From Sediminicola sp. (GTDB taxonomy: Bacteria > Bacteroidota > Bacteroidia > Flavobacteriales > Flavobacteriaceae): DNA of 35,249 bases. The stretch covers positions 1-35,249 of the forward strand of contig JAHEND010000019.1 in NCBI GenBank assembly GCA_024643325.1, written 5' to 3'. The notes below the pieces were generated by a model that saw only the letters and a list, made by a program, of their open reading frames with translations, made no database searches and was not told the DNA's origin. Position numbers and translations under genes: made by a program. Below are positions 26,746 through 35,249 of this stretch, in pieces (positions within the stretch are counted from its first letter, which is position 1; every line of letters starts with the position of its first letter).

Positions 26746-29520
26746 TTAGCCTCCGTAACGCATCCTTCTACCCCCTGGTTTTTGACCACCAAATTTGTCT
26801 AATTTATAGCTAAAACTCAGCATAAAATATTGCTGTAATACCGTCCCTTGAAAATCTTCAATAAAGTCTTCTGCAGTAGTTCTTCGTGTATTGATGTTTT
26901 GATTTAAAATATCATAGGCCAATACTTTCAAAGTAGCCTTGTCTTTGAGTAGCTGAACCCCAATACTCATATTCCAAAAATAAGCGTTCTTGTCAAACCC
27001 CGGACCTACATTTGGATTGTAACTGTAGGTAAGGTCATTGCCCCAAATAATATTTTCTGGCCAAAAAGTTGTTGTTTTTAAAGTAGCGTTGTGGTTTAAC
27101 ACTGAGATCTCTGGAAGGTTCTCCAAATTATAGGTGCTTCTAGAATAACCCAGAGAATAGCCTGGCTCAATTTGAAACTTCTCATTAAAATTTATTGAGG
27201 TAGACACCGATGGATTCAAGCTATAAGATGTTGTTTTTAATAATTGACCATTAGAAAAACCTACATTCTTAGAGAAGTTAGCATTGGGCCTAATATTCAA
27301 GTTCATGGAATACACACTGTCTTTTTTAATCTGCTTAGAATAACCCACCCCAAAATAACCGTTGTAATTGCCGTTGACATTGGTAAAAGTAGTATTCCTT
27401 AAAAAGTTTTCATCTGTAGTGGTTACCGCACTTACCCTATTGTCTGTAACAGTAACACCTGCGTAAATAAAAACACCAGAGCGCTCTCTCCAATTGTAGT
27501 TGTTGTAGTTAAATCCTATTCTGTGGTTTAGGGCTGGATCCAGATCTGGATTACCTATCACAATATTCAAAGGGTTGTTCAAATTAGGGACTGGCTGCAA
27601 TTGATTTAGATTAGGTAGGTCTAAGTTGTTGGAATACCTTAAACTAAGACTCTTGTTTTTACCCAAACTATAACGACTGTAAAGGTTAAAAAGTAATTTT
27701 TTGTAATTTTTTGAAAAATCTGAGTTTTGAAGAAAATCTTCATTGCTCAGTGTGGCGTCTGTATAACTGGCATTCAATCTTAATCGCCACTTATCACTAT
27801 TGTTTCTAAGGCCAACAGAAGGGGTTTTCTGAACTGTTTTAAATCTAAAATCGGAACTCTGGACTGTGTTAAAGTCGTCGTACAAACCAGATGCTGGGTC
27901 CAAATCAAAGACAGACAGCTTATTCTCTCTTGTACTCACATCGAAAGACATTCCTGCTTGAACAAACAAATCTTTAGTGAGCGCTTTTCTGTATTCTAGT
28001 TCCAAGTTGTAGGCATTTGTGATATTCTCAGAACTGTTCTCTTGGTCCAATAGTGTTTGAGTCACCTGGTCTTCACTATAGATTTCTTTTAGGGAATTTA
28101 AATTAGTAAGGCTTTCATTTTTGTTTTGAGAAATATCAAAATCCAATGAAACGTACCCACCAATAGTATCTAGTTTTTGGAAAAGACTAAACTGGTTAGA
28201 AAAGCTCCTCAAATCACTTCTATTGGCGGTTTTCACCCTATTGGTGTTAATTAACACGCCATCACTATTTTTAGAAAGTGTATTTTGATCATTAGAAGCT
28301 GTGGTGAAGCCCACATTTACGTTGGGTTCAAAACTAATCACTAAATCCTTGGTTAAATTGAATTCTAGATCTGCAGAACCCCTATTATTTTGGTTGGTTC
28401 CTTTAAAGCTGGAAGTTCGCTCAGTAAAAAACCTACTATCAGGAAGTATGTTTTCTCTAAAGGAAGCTTCGTCGTTATAGGAATCTGAATAAGAAAAGAA
28501 ATGATTTCCCTCTACTTCATAAGCGCCTTTTTTAGCATCGGCGTAGCTAGCCCCTACGGTAGAAGAAGTAGCAATCCCTTGACCAAAGCCAAAATTAATT
28601 CCACCAACACTAAAACCACCACCAAAATTTCTTCTGCTCGAACCACCTCCTCCAAGCATGTCAAATACTTCATCATAGGAGAAGCCTGCATTGTTAATGT
28701 TATTGCTACTCGCTAAAACGCTCACACGCTGTTTGTTTTTAAAATAGTTGAGTAAGCTGTTTAATTGGTAGCGCTCATCTGTTCCGTACCCTCCAGCCAT
28801 TCGGGTCAGATAGCCCTTATTTTTATCTTCTTTAATGGTAAGGTTTATGGTCTTATTCTCACTTTGAGCGTCGTCTCCAGTGCGTTCTTCTGTTTTTGTT
28901 TTGGTATTGGTAATCTGGATCTTGCTGATAATATCTTTGGGCAGACTCTTTGTGGCTACCTTGGGATCTTTACTAAAAAACACCTGTCCATTCACTAGTA
29001 CTTGGTCTACCTCTTGACCGTTGACTGTAATGGTTCCGTTAGCGTCAATAGCCACTCCAGGAAGCTTTCTAAGCACATCTTCTACGCTGGCGTCTGGTCT
29101 AGTTTTAAAGGAACTGGCATTGAACTCTAGGGTGTCTTTTTTTACTGCTATTGGAGCGCGCTCCCCGGACACCAAAACTTCTCCTAATTGTTCTACTTGC
29201 TCTTCTAGGTACAAACTACCCATTTCAAGAGTTGTGGCTATTTTAACCTCTTTTTTAAGGGTTTTGTACCCATTAAAAGTAGCGTAAAAAAATAGGGCGG
29301 TTTCAGGTGTTTTACCTTCAATAATAAAACTACCGTCTGTATCGGTTATACTGTAAGCGACCAAAGTAGAATCTGCTTTGGTTTCTACATAAACGGTAGC
29401 GGCGTCTAATGGACTTTTAAACTGTGCGTCTAACAATTTCCCTTTGATCGTAAACTCTTGGGCTTCAACAGAAAAAAAACTACAAAAAAACAATGATAAA
29501 ACAAGAAAAATTAAGCGCAT
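26746..29520 (-). CDS. Outer-membrane beta-barrel protein with carboxypeptidase-regulatory-like and plug-like domains (OMP_b-brl_3 type)
   Basis: 924 aa from the start used here. The signal peptide ends SVEAQ. Residues about 22-100 are a CarboxypepD_reg-like domain (FTIKGKLLDAQFKSPLDAATVYV). A plug-like segment follows (VEDVLRKLPGVAIDANGTITVNGQEVDQVLVNGQ), then a long barrel, ending in a Gly/Arg tail (GGQKPGGRRMRYGG) typical of the family. It is probably a TonB-dependent-receptor relative; the substrate is unknown. I start at the ATG 29518-29520, because the 16-codon extension to 29568 contains the -7 box and has no signal-peptide character. No SusD partner is present. Confidence 0.92.
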   Translation of the reverse strand: MRLIFLVLSLFFCSFFSVEAQEFTIKGKLLDAQFKSPLDAATVYVETKADSTLVAYSITDTDGSFIIEGKTPETALFFYATFNGYKTLKKEVKIATTLEMGSLYLEEQVEQLGEVLVSGERAPIAVKKDTLEFNASSFKTRPDASVEDVLRKLPGVAIDANGTITVNGQEVDQVLVNGQVFFSKDPKVATKSLPKDIISKIQITNTKTKTEERTGDDAQSENKTINLTIKEDKNKGYLTRMAGGYGTDERYQLNSLLNYFKNKQRVSVLASSNNINNAGFSYDEVFDMLGGGGSSRRNFGGGFSVGGINFGFGQGIATSSTVGASYADAKKGAYEVEGNHFFSYSDSYNDEASFRENILPDSRFFTERTSSFKGTNQNNRGSADLEFNLTKDLVISFEPNVNVGFTTASNDQNTLSKNSDGVLINTNRVKTANRSDLRSFSNQFSLFQKLDTIGGYVSLDFDISQNKNESLTNLNSLKEIYSEDQVTQTLLDQENSSENITNAYNLELEYRKALTKDLFVQAGMSFDVSTRENKLSVFDLDPASGLYDDFNTVQSSDFRFKTVQKTPSVGLRNNSDKWRLRLNASYTDATLSNEDFLQNSDFSKNYKKLLFNLYSRYSLGKNKSLSLRYSNNLDLPNLNQLQPVPNLNNPLNIVIGNPDLDPALNHRIGFNYNNYNWRERSGVFIYAGVTVTDNRVSAVTTTDENFLRNTTFTNVNGNYNGYFGVGYSKQIKKDSVYSMNLNIRPNANFSKNVGFSNGQLLKTTSYSLNPSVSTSINFNEKFQIEPGYSLGYSRSTYNLENLPEISVLNHNATLKTTTFWPENIIWGNDLTYSYNPNVGPGFDKNAYFWNMSIGVQLLKDKATLKVLAYDILNQNINTRRTTAEDFIEDFQGTVLQQYFMLSFSYKLDKFGGQKPGGRRMRYGG

Positions 29521-29553
29521 GGGATTGATTTTGTAAAAACCATTAGGTCGCGG

Positions 29554-29561
29554 CAAAAATA
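29554..29561 (-). promoter_or_regulatory. -7 box upstream of the OMP beta-barrel gene
   Basis: TATTTTTG on the minus strand matches TAnnTTTG and lies 33 bp before the ATG at 29520. It would lie inside any CDS extended to 29568, which supports the shorter start. Confidence 0.45.
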
Positions 29562-29693
29562 ACTCCAAATACTGCTTTGGAACCTATATTAACATAAGTT
29601 TAAGAATGCTACACCGCATTTCTACCTACGAAATCGGGGGGTTAAACAATACATATAAGAATCATTCACTAGCTTTTAACACCTGAGTGCTCC

Positions 29694-31004
29694 TTATTTT
29701 TTTCTCATGAAAATAGATATGGGCACTCCTGAAAAGTTGTAGTGCTCTCTAATTTTATTTTCCAAATAACGTTTGTAAGGCTCTCTGACGTACTGGGGTA
29801 AATTACAGAAAAATGCAAACTGAGGATAGGGAGTAGGCAACTGAGTACAGAACTTAATCTTCACATACTTCCCTTTATAAGCTGGTGGTGGATAGTGCTC
29901 AATAAGGGGTAACATAAACTCATTAAATTTCCTGGTAGGAATTTTTCTAGACCTGTTTTCATACACCTCAACAGCAGTCTCAATGGCTTTAAAAATACGT
30001 TGTTTGGTGAGCACAGACATAAAGATAATGGGCACATCTACAAAAGGAGAAATGGCTTCTTGTATTCTTTGGGTATATGCCTTTACGGTATTGGTTTCCT
30101 TGTCCTCTACCAAATCCCACTTATTCACTAAAATGACTATTCCTTTATTATTTCTTTGGGCCAGCCAGAAAATATTCTCTACCTGTCCGTCAAATCCACG
30201 GGTAGCATCCAAAATTAAAATACAAACATCTGAATGCTCAATAGCGCGTACCGAACGCATGACAGAATAAAACTCAAGATCTTCTTTAACTTTGGCTTTC
30301 CTTCTAATACCCGCAGTGTCTACCAGGTTGAATTCAAAACCAAAACGGTTGTAACGGGTATCTATACTATCTCTTGTTGTACCAGCTATATCTGTTACAA
30401 TATATCTGTCTTCTCCAATAAGGGCATTGATAAAAGAAGATTTTCCAGCGTTTGGACGCCCTACCACGGCAAACCTTGGAAGGATCTCTTCTTCTTTTTG
30501 TTCTACTTCTTCAGGTAATGCCAACACAAGAGCATCTAGCAATTCTCCTGTTCCACTCCCACTAATACTAGCGATAGTATAATAATCTCCCAAACCGAGG
30601 TTATAAAACTCTACAGCTTCTTCAATCCTTCTAGCGTTGTCTACCTTATTAACCGCTAATAATACTGGTTTTTTAACACGCCTGAGTAGTTTAGCCACAT
30701 CTTCGTCCATTCCTGTGACACCTGTTTCTACATCTACCATGAAAATAATGGCGTCTGCCTCGTCAATGGCCAATTCAACCTGTTGATCAATTTCTTTTTC
30801 AAAAACGTCGTCACTGCCCAGAACGTAACCACCAGTGTCTATGACAGAAAACTCCCTTCCATTCCAATCACTTTTACCGTAGTGACGGTCTCTAGTCACC
30901 CCACTCACCGCGTCTACAATGGCTTCTCGCCTTTGAATTAAACGGTTAAAAAAGGTAGACTTTCCTACATTTGGTCTTCCAACAATGGCTACAATAGCAC
31001 TCAT
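29694..31004 (-). CDS. der: Ribosome-assembly GTPase Der (EngA)
   Basis: A 436-aa double-GTPase for 50S subunit maturation. Two complete G domains are visible: G1 motifs GRPNVGKST (residues 9-17) and GRPNAGKSS (182-190). Each has DTGG/DTAG G3 and NKVD/NKWD G4 motifs. The C-terminal KH-like domain closes the protein ([21 protein letters not shown]). Length is normal. A TACTTTTG -7 box lies 16 bp before the ATG, giving it its own promoter despite era being upstream in the same direction. The downstream 173-bp gap before the OMP gene holds that gene's promoter and nothing else I can identify. Confidence 0.97.
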   Translation of the reverse strand: MSAIVAIVGRPNVGKSTFFNRLIQRREAIVDAVSGVTRDRHYGKSDWNGREFSVIDTGGYVLGSDDVFEKEIDQQVELAIDEADAIIFMVDVETGVTGMDEDVAKLLRRVKKPVLLAVNKVDNARRIEEAVEFYNLGLGDYYTIASISGSGTGELLDALVLALPEEVEQKEEEILPRFAVVGRPNAGKSSFINALIGEDRYIVTDIAGTTRDSIDTRYNRFGFEFNLVDTAGIRRKAKVKEDLEFYSVMRSVRAIEHSDVCILILDATRGFDGQVENIFWLAQRNNKGIVILVNKWDLVEDKETNTVKAYTQRIQEAISPFVDVPIIFMSVLTKQRIFKAIETAVEVYENRSRKIPTRKFNEFMLPLIEHYPPPAYKGKYVKIKFCTQLPTPYPQFAFFCNLPQYVREPYKRYLENKIREHYNFSGVPISIFMRKK

Positions 31005-31020
31005 ATTCTTAAATTTGTTG

Positions 31021-31028
31021 CAAAAGTA
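31021..31028 (-). promoter_or_regulatory. -7 box of the der promoter
   Basis: TACTTTTG on the minus strand, 16 bp before the der ATG. Transcription starting about 7 bp downstream would give a very short leader. Confidence 0.45.
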
Positions 31029-31104
31029 CTACTTAATTTTTAAGGAATACCCATTGCGATTAGGCAAGTGTGAGATAATAGTTTCTAGCAGAAGGGTTAA
31101 GACT

Positions 31105-31992
31105 CTATTTTTGGTGGTAACCAAAACGTCGTAATTGATGGGAATTACTCCGCCAATTCTTGTTTACTTTAACGTATAACTCAATGTGTACCTGCTTGTC
31201 AAAAAACTTCTCCAAGTCTTTTCTGGCTTCCATCCCTACGCGTTTTAATGCTGCACCTTTATGCCCAATAATAATACCCTTTTGAGAATCACGTTCCACC
31301 ATAATAACGGCGCGCATTCTAATAATGTCGTCGTCTTCTAAAAACTCTTCTGTTTCTATCTCTACGGCATAAGGGATTTCTTTCTTGTAGTGTTGCAATA
31401 TTTTCTCCCTAATGGTCTCATTCACAAAGAAACGTTCGGGCTTATCGGTCAGTTGGTCCTTTGGATAATATGCAGGCGCTTCTGGTAATAATTCTACCAG
31501 CCTTAAAAAAACCTCCTTCACATTAAAGTTATGCAAAGCAGAAATAGGGTGAATTTCAGCATTGGGCAATTGTTCTTGCCAATATGCTACCTGCTCTTCA
31601 AGAATGGTTTGCTCTGAAATATCCATCTTATTGAGTAACAACAAAACGGGTATTTTAGACCCTTGAAGCTTTTTAAAGAACAATTCATCTTTAAGAGACT
31701 TCTCTCCCAATTCTACCATATAGACTAAAATATCTGCATCTTCAAAGGCAGATTTCACAAAGTCCATCATAGAAGCTTGTAACTCATAGGCCGGCTTAAT
31801 AATTCCAGGGGTGTCTGAAAGAATCATTTGAAAATCTTCTCCATTGACAATTCCTAAGATCCTATGTCTTGTAGTTTGGGCTTTAGAAGTAATAATAGAT
31901 AACTTCTCCCCTACAAAGGCATTCATGAGGGTAGATTTGCCTACGTTAGGATTCCCTATAATGTTTACAAAACCTGCTTTATGTTCACTCAT
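31105..31992 (-). CDS. era: GTPase Era, 30S ribosome assembly factor
   Basis: A 295-aa GTPase with a KH domain that binds 16S rRNA and helps mature the 30S subunit. The G1 motif GNPNVGKST lies at residues 13-21, with DTPG (G3) and NKMD (G4). The C-terminal KH domain contains VERDSQKGIIIGHKGAALKRVG. Length is normal. Its ATG overlaps the stop of the AGCS transporter gene by 8 bp (ATGAGTGA), so the two are co-transcribed and probably translationally coupled. der follows 100 bp downstream. Adjacent era and der is an arrangement I recall as common in Bacteroidota. Confidence 0.97.
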   Translation of the reverse strand: MSEHKAGFVNIIGNPNVGKSTLMNAFVGEKLSIITSKAQTTRHRILGIVNGEDFQMILSDTPGIIKPAYELQASMMDFVKSAFEDADILVYMVELGEKSLKDELFFKKLQGSKIPVLLLLNKMDISEQTILEEQVAYWQEQLPNAEIHPISALHNFNVKEVFLRLVELLPEAPAYYPKDQLTDKPERFFVNETIREKILQHYKKEIPYAVEIETEEFLEDDDIIRMRAVIMVERDSQKGIIIGHKGAALKRVGMEARKDLEKFFDKQVHIELYVKVNKNWRSNSHQLRRFGYHQK

Positions 31993-33346
31993 TGTTGTGT
32001 TTGGCTAAATATTTTTTTGTGGCAGCATTTACCTTAGGTGCCAGATAAAGGACGGCAATCATGTTTGGAATACACATGAGTGCAAAGGAGAGATCTATTA
32101 AGTTAATCACAAGATCTAAAGACGCTACCGCTGCAAAGGTAATACTAAGCACGTAAATGTAGTTATAGTATGGCCCTATTTTAGCGTTGGTCAGAAAAGA
32201 AAGGCACTTGGTGCCGTAATAAGAGTAGGTAAATAAGGTTGAAAGGGCAAAAGCACTGACCACCAACATAAGCAATACATCTCCATAACCATATAAAGAG
32301 GTCTTAAAAGCCAAGAGAGTCATTAAAATTCCATTGGTTTCATCTGACAAGTATGCTCCACTAACAATAATGACAAGAGCCGTAAGGGTACACACCACAA
32401 TAGTGTCTATAAAAGGACCTAACATGGCCACTAAACCCTCTTGAATGGGTTCATTTGTTTTAGACTGTCCATGAAACATGGGCGCTGTACCTACCCCTGC
32501 TTCGTTAGAAAATACGGCCCTCCTAATCCCTATGATCACGAGGCCCCAAAAACCACCCTTTACGGCTGTTTCCATATTAAAAGCTTCTGAAAAAATAAGT
32601 TTAAAAGCAGGAAAAATTTCTGCCGCATCTTGAAACATAATGAAAACCACTGCTATTAAATAAACCATGACCATAAAAGGCACTATGGCTGTGGCCACCT
32701 TGGCGATTTTTTTAAGCCCTCCAAAAACCACAAAAGATGTGGCAATCGTAAGAAAAACACCTATAAGTATTTTCCAATTCAATACAGACATCTCATAAAT
32801 ATTCAGTTGTGGCTTAACAACATCTATCAAGGTTTGTGTAAACTGGTTGGCAGTAAAAGCAGGAAGCACACCAAAAAGCCCTGCAATAGAAAAGAAAACA
32901 GCCATAGGCTTGGCCCATTTTCCCATTCCTTGTGTCATATAATACATAGGCCCACCCTGTAAAGCGCCTGAAGAATCTGTTCCCCTAAACATGACCGCAA
33001 GGCTACAGGAGTAAAATTTAATCCCCATACCGATCAATGCCGTAATCCAAATCCAGAAGACCACACCAGGACCGCCTAAATAAATAGCAATAGCCACACC
33101 TGCTATATTTCCCATGCCTACTGTGGCTGCCACGGCCGACGACAATGCCTGCAAATGAGACACCTCTCCCGGGTCATCCTTATGATCGTACTTCCCTCGG
33201 GTAATATCTAGCGCATGCTTGAAATATCTGAAGGGGAGTAATTTGGAGTAAACAGCTAAGAATAAACCACCACCCACAACTAAAAAAAGCATAACCCATT
33301 CCGTGTAAGGTAATACACTAGTTAAAAAATCATTTATAAATTTCAT
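31985..33346 (-). CDS. Alanine/glycine:cation symporter family (AGCS) transporter
   Basis: A 453-aa inner-membrane protein with about 11 transmembrane segments. The AGCS signatures are clear: SSAVAATVGMGNIAGVAIAIYLGGPG in the first third, ALQGGPMYYMTQGMG, and RRAVFSNEAGVGTAPM. It is expected to import alanine or glycine with sodium ions. Length is normal. The start is the ATG directly after a TTTTTAG stretch. The gene is divergent from the GH13 lipoprotein gene, with about 84 bp for both promoters. The 8-bp overlap with era suggests that era is expressed from the transporter's promoter, an odd functional pairing. Confidence 0.95.
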   Translation of the reverse strand: MKFINDFLTSVLPYTEWVMLFLVVGGGLFLAVYSKLLPFRYFKHALDITRGKYDHKDDPGEVSHLQALSSAVAATVGMGNIAGVAIAIYLGGPGVVFWIWITALIGMGIKFYSCSLAVMFRGTDSSGALQGGPMYYMTQGMGKWAKPMAVFFSIAGLFGVLPAFTANQFTQTLIDVVKPQLNIYEMSVLNWKILIGVFLTIATSFVVFGGLKKIAKVATAIVPFMVMVYLIAVVFIMFQDAAEIFPAFKLIFSEAFNMETAVKGGFWGLVIIGIRRAVFSNEAGVGTAPMFHGQSKTNEPIQEGLVAMLGPFIDTIVVCTLTALVIIVSGAYLSDETNGILMTLLAFKTSLYGYGDVLLMLVVSAFALSTLFTYSYYGTKCLSFLTNAKIGPYYNYIYVLSITFAAVASLDLVINLIDLSFALMCIPNMIAVLYLAPKVNAATKKYLAKHNNE

Positions 33347-33404
33347 CTAAAAATTTTAGTTTAAGGCAAGATAGGAAAAGTGGGTAGAACTCCCATAAGA
33401 ATAC

Positions 33405-33412
33405 TATATTTG
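33405..33412 (+). promoter_or_regulatory. -7 box of the GH13 lipoprotein gene
   Basis: TATATTTG, 18 bp before the ATG at 33431. It lies downstream of an in-frame ATG at 33380, so that upstream ATG would not be in the transcript. Confidence 0.55.
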
Positions 33413-33430
33413 AAACAATCAAAAGCCTTT

Positions 33431-34852
33431 ATGATGAAAAAATTAATCCCTTTTGTACTCTTTTCTTTCTTGTTTTTATATGCTTGTAAGGAAAAGACTG
33501 TAATGCCAAAAGAAGTGGCTAACATAACACCCATTAGTCCTGATATGGCAGAAAATGCTGTCATTTATGAAGCCAATATTAGGCAGTATTCTCCACAGGG
33601 CACTTTCAATGCATTTACTAAGGACATACCAGTCTTAAAAGAATTAGGGGTCAAGATCATTTGGGTCATGCCTATAAACCCCATTTCCAAAGTCAAAAGA
33701 AAGGCCAAAGGAGATCTATTCACTTCTGAAATAGAGGATCCTGCAGAAAGAGAAAAGTATTTGGGAAGCTATTATTCTGTGTCCGACTACAAAGCCATTA
33801 ATCCTGAATTTGGAAGCTTAGAAGATTTCAAAAACCTGGTTGCAACAGCCCATAAAAACGGCATTTATGTGATTGTAGATTGGGTGCCCAATCACACGGG
33901 TTGGGACCACCCATGGATTTACGAATACCCAGACTATTACACACAAAATGAAGCAGGAGAAATCATTGACCCTTCCAACCCAGAAACGGGAGAATCTTGG
34001 GGCTGGACAGACACCGCAGATTTAAACTACAACAATCCAGCAATGAGAACAGCCATGATAGACGCCCTTAAGTATTGGGTGGAAGTGGCAGATATTGATG
34101 GCTATAGAATGGATGTGGCCCACCAAGTACCCGTAGATTTTTTTGAAAAAGTAACCGCAAGTCTCCAGGAGATTAAACCGGTCTTTATGTTGGCAGAGGC
34201 AGAGCAACCCAATCTCATGGAAAAAGGTTTTGACATGCACTATGCCTGGGAGTTTCACCATTTGTTGAACGACATTTCTAAGGGCCACAAAAACCTCTCA
34301 GCCCTAGACGCCTATATGGCTAAAACAGATACCGTACTAGCGGCAGACGACATTAATATGAACTTTATTACCAACCATGATGAAAACTCATGGGCGGGTA
34401 CTTTAGAAGAACGCATGCCAGGGCGAAAAGAAATCTTCACCGCCCTTACCTACACCCTACCAGGCATGCCTTTAATTTACAGTGGCCAAGAATACGACTT
34501 AAACCACCGTTTGAAATTTTTCGAAAAAGATTCCTTTCCCAAAACTAAGGGTACCTATTTTGAGCTTCTCAAGAAGCTCGGAGCGCTTAAAAAATCCCAC
34601 CCCGCCTTGAACGGCGGAAAATCTGCTGCCGCCTACAAGAGATTAAAGACAAAAAATTCAAATATTTTTGCTTTTAAACGCGGAAAAGCAGGGAGGGAAA
34701 TATGTTTTATAGGCAATTTCTCCAACGAGATCCAACAAGTGCAAGTGGGCTATGGAAAACTCTATACGGATTACCTAAATGAAACAACAATATACCAAGA
34801 AAGTGCCCCAATTGAACTAGCCCCTTGGGGATTTAAAATTATAATTGAATAA
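33431..34852 (+). CDS. GH13 alpha-amylase family lipoprotein
   Basis: 473 aa from the start used here. The signal peptide MMKKLIPFVLFSFLFLYAC gives a lipidated Cys19. The GH13 (beta/alpha)8 barrel is complete: region I DWVPNH (D150-H155), region II GYRMDVAH with nucleophile D228, region III LAEAEQP with acid/base E256, region IV FITNHDE with D317. A C-terminal beta domain begins near residue 400. It should hydrolyse or transglycosylate alpha-glucans at the outer membrane or in the periplasm. The ATG at 33431 or 33434 is preferred over 33380, because only it gives a signal peptide at the N-terminus and the -7 box lies between. It stands alone, with no SusCD genes adjacent. Confidence 0.95.
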   Translation: MMKKLIPFVLFSFLFLYACKEKTVMPKEVANITPISPDMAENAVIYEANIRQYSPQGTFNAFTKDIPVLKELGVKIIWVMPINPISKVKRKAKGDLFTSEIEDPAEREKYLGSYYSVSDYKAINPEFGSLEDFKNLVATAHKNGIYVIVDWVPNHTGWDHPWIYEYPDYYTQNEAGEIIDPSNPETGESWGWTDTADLNYNNPAMRTAMIDALKYWVEVADIDGYRMDVAHQVPVDFFEKVTASLQEIKPVFMLAEAEQPNLMEKGFDMHYAWEFHHLLNDISKGHKNLSALDAYMAKTDTVLAADDINMNFITNHDENSWAGTLEERMPGRKEIFTALTYTLPGMPLIYSGQEYDLNHRLKFFEKDSFPKTKGTYFELLKKLGALKKSHPALNGGKSAAAYKRLKTKNSNIFAFKRGKAGREICFIGNFSNEIQQVQVGYGKLYTDYLNETTIYQESAPIELAPWGFKIIIE

Positions 34853-34906
34853 GGTTTTTTATTTAAGACCAATGAGTTCGTGTAAAAAAAAGGAGGTATT
34901 ATTTTA

Positions 34907-34914
34907 TACCTTTG
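34907..34914 (+). promoter_or_regulatory. -7 box upstream of the MarR-like remnant
   Basis: TACCTTTG matches TAnnTTTG exactly, 27 bp before the TTG start codon of the remnant. The promoter therefore appears to have outlived the gene. Confidence 0.45.
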
Positions 34915-34941
34915 TACATTACTAATCAAAATATTTCCAGT

Positions 34942-35061
34942 TTGAATTCTAAAAAATACTCCGAGATCATGTCTAGTGTACGCAAAATTGTACGCGCAGT
35001 AAATTTAGAATCTAAACGCATAGAAAAGAATCTAAGCAAAAGCACCCCAATGCTTGGGTAG
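34942..35061 (+). pseudogene. Truncated MarR-like regulator remnant (N-terminal helix only)
   Basis: From the TTG at 34942 the frame encodes 39 residues before TAG. An ATG at 34969 gives 30. The segment SSVRKIVRAVNLESKRIEK closely resembles the first helix of flavobacterial MarR-type winged-helix regulators as I remember them (RKIVRSINLESKRIEKE...SIPQ). After this the sequence reads NLSKSTPMLG and stops. About 100 further residues, including the DNA-binding wing, are missing, and no other frame up to the tRNA promoter continues the family. Alternatives are a genuine 30-39-aa peptide or chance resemblance. Confidence 0.5.
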
Positions 35062-35133
35062 AGTCTGACGCTTAATAGGTTACCCATAAGGGTATTAAAA
35101 AAAATAGATGCGCAAAAATATCTACTTTTTCTC

Positions 35134-35165
35134 TTGGAAAAGAAACAAAAAGAGTTGTATATTTG
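35134..35165 (+). promoter_or_regulatory. Promoter of the initiator tRNA
   Basis: TTG at 35134-35136 and TATATTTG at 35158-35165 are separated by 21 bp, a good fit to the Bacteroidota -33/-7 consensus. The tRNA 5' end follows 10 bp later, so the primary transcript would have only a few extra 5' bases. Confidence 0.75.
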
Positions 35166-35175
35166 CCATCCACAT

Positions 35176-35249
<74 letters not shown>

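Larger units (their letters stand above)
34853..35175. other. Intergenic region between the GH13 gene and the initiator tRNA
   Basis: 323 bp holding, in order: a -7 box (34907-34914), a truncated MarR-like ORF (34942-35061), a hairpin TACCC-ATAA-GGGTA (35081-35094) followed by A rather than T residues, and the tRNA promoter (35134-35165). No GC-rich terminator for the GH13 gene is visible. Confidence 0.6.

Noticed and set aside
33361-33564. 67-codon minus-strand ORF opposite the GH13 N-terminus
   Set aside because: It overlaps the signal peptide coding region of the GH13 gene; its hydrophobic look is a mirror of that segment.
35081-35094. TACCC-ATAA-GGGTA hairpin upstream of the tRNA
   Set aside because: On the plus strand it is followed by A residues, and on the minus strand the T-run precedes the stem, so it does not fit a terminator in either direction.

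Overview
The window looks like a chromosomal segment of a marine-type member of the Flavobacteriaceae (Bacteroidota). The evidence is AT-rich DNA, a SusC/SusD pair, several outer-membrane families typical of the phylum (Porin_10-like, OMP_b-brl_3-like), GSCFA, DUF5522 and DUF4136 proteins, sodium-coupled transporters, and promoters with the Bacteroidota -7 box TAnnTTTG. No plasmid, phage, IS element or CRISPR array is visible. Most of the window is core genome with short intergenic gaps.

Layout, left to right. 1-2.5 kb: a leftward porin-like protein whose N-terminus carries seven octapeptide repeats. A 19-bp perfect inverted repeat brackets most of the gene. 2.5-7.3 kb: a leftward susC-susD pair joined by TAATG and closed by a strong terminator. 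7.5-10.6 kb: rightward rnhB and a large lipoprotein of unknown function. 10.7-11.6 kb: leftward lipB and an unlisted 52-aa Pmp3/YqaE membrane protein. 11.7-17.6 kb: rightward lysS, an SLC13/DASS transporter and a DUF5117-type metzincin-like protease, closed by a bidirectional terminator. 17.7-20.7 kb: a leftward, overlapping operon of ACC deaminase/D-cysteine desulfhydrase-like enzyme (TTG start), GH73-LysM glucosaminidase lipoprotein and hemL. 20.8-21.6 kb: rightward DUF5522 mini-protein and a DUF4136 lipoprotein. 21.7-25.3 kb: leftward alaS and GSCFA protein. 25.4-26.7 kb: rightward M23 peptidase and MerR regulator, overlapping by one base. 26.7-33.3 kb: leftward OMP beta-barrel protein, der, era and an AGCS transporter. 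33.4-34.9 kb: a rightward GH13 lipoprotein. 34.9-35.2 kb: a truncated MarR-like remnant with a live-looking promoter, then the initiator tRNA-Met, cut by the window end.

Functional themes are translation and ribosome assembly (lysS, alaS, der, era, tRNA-fMet), envelope biogenesis and nutrient uptake (porin, SusCD, OMP, GH73, M23, lipoproteins, GH13), cofactors (lipB, hemL) and sodium-coupled uptake (SLC13, AGCS). I found no clear undescribed multi-gene system. The most unusual signals are the 19-nt self-complementarity between the start and the 3' flank of the porin message, the octapeptide repeats beside it, and the MarR remnant in front of the initiator tRNA.
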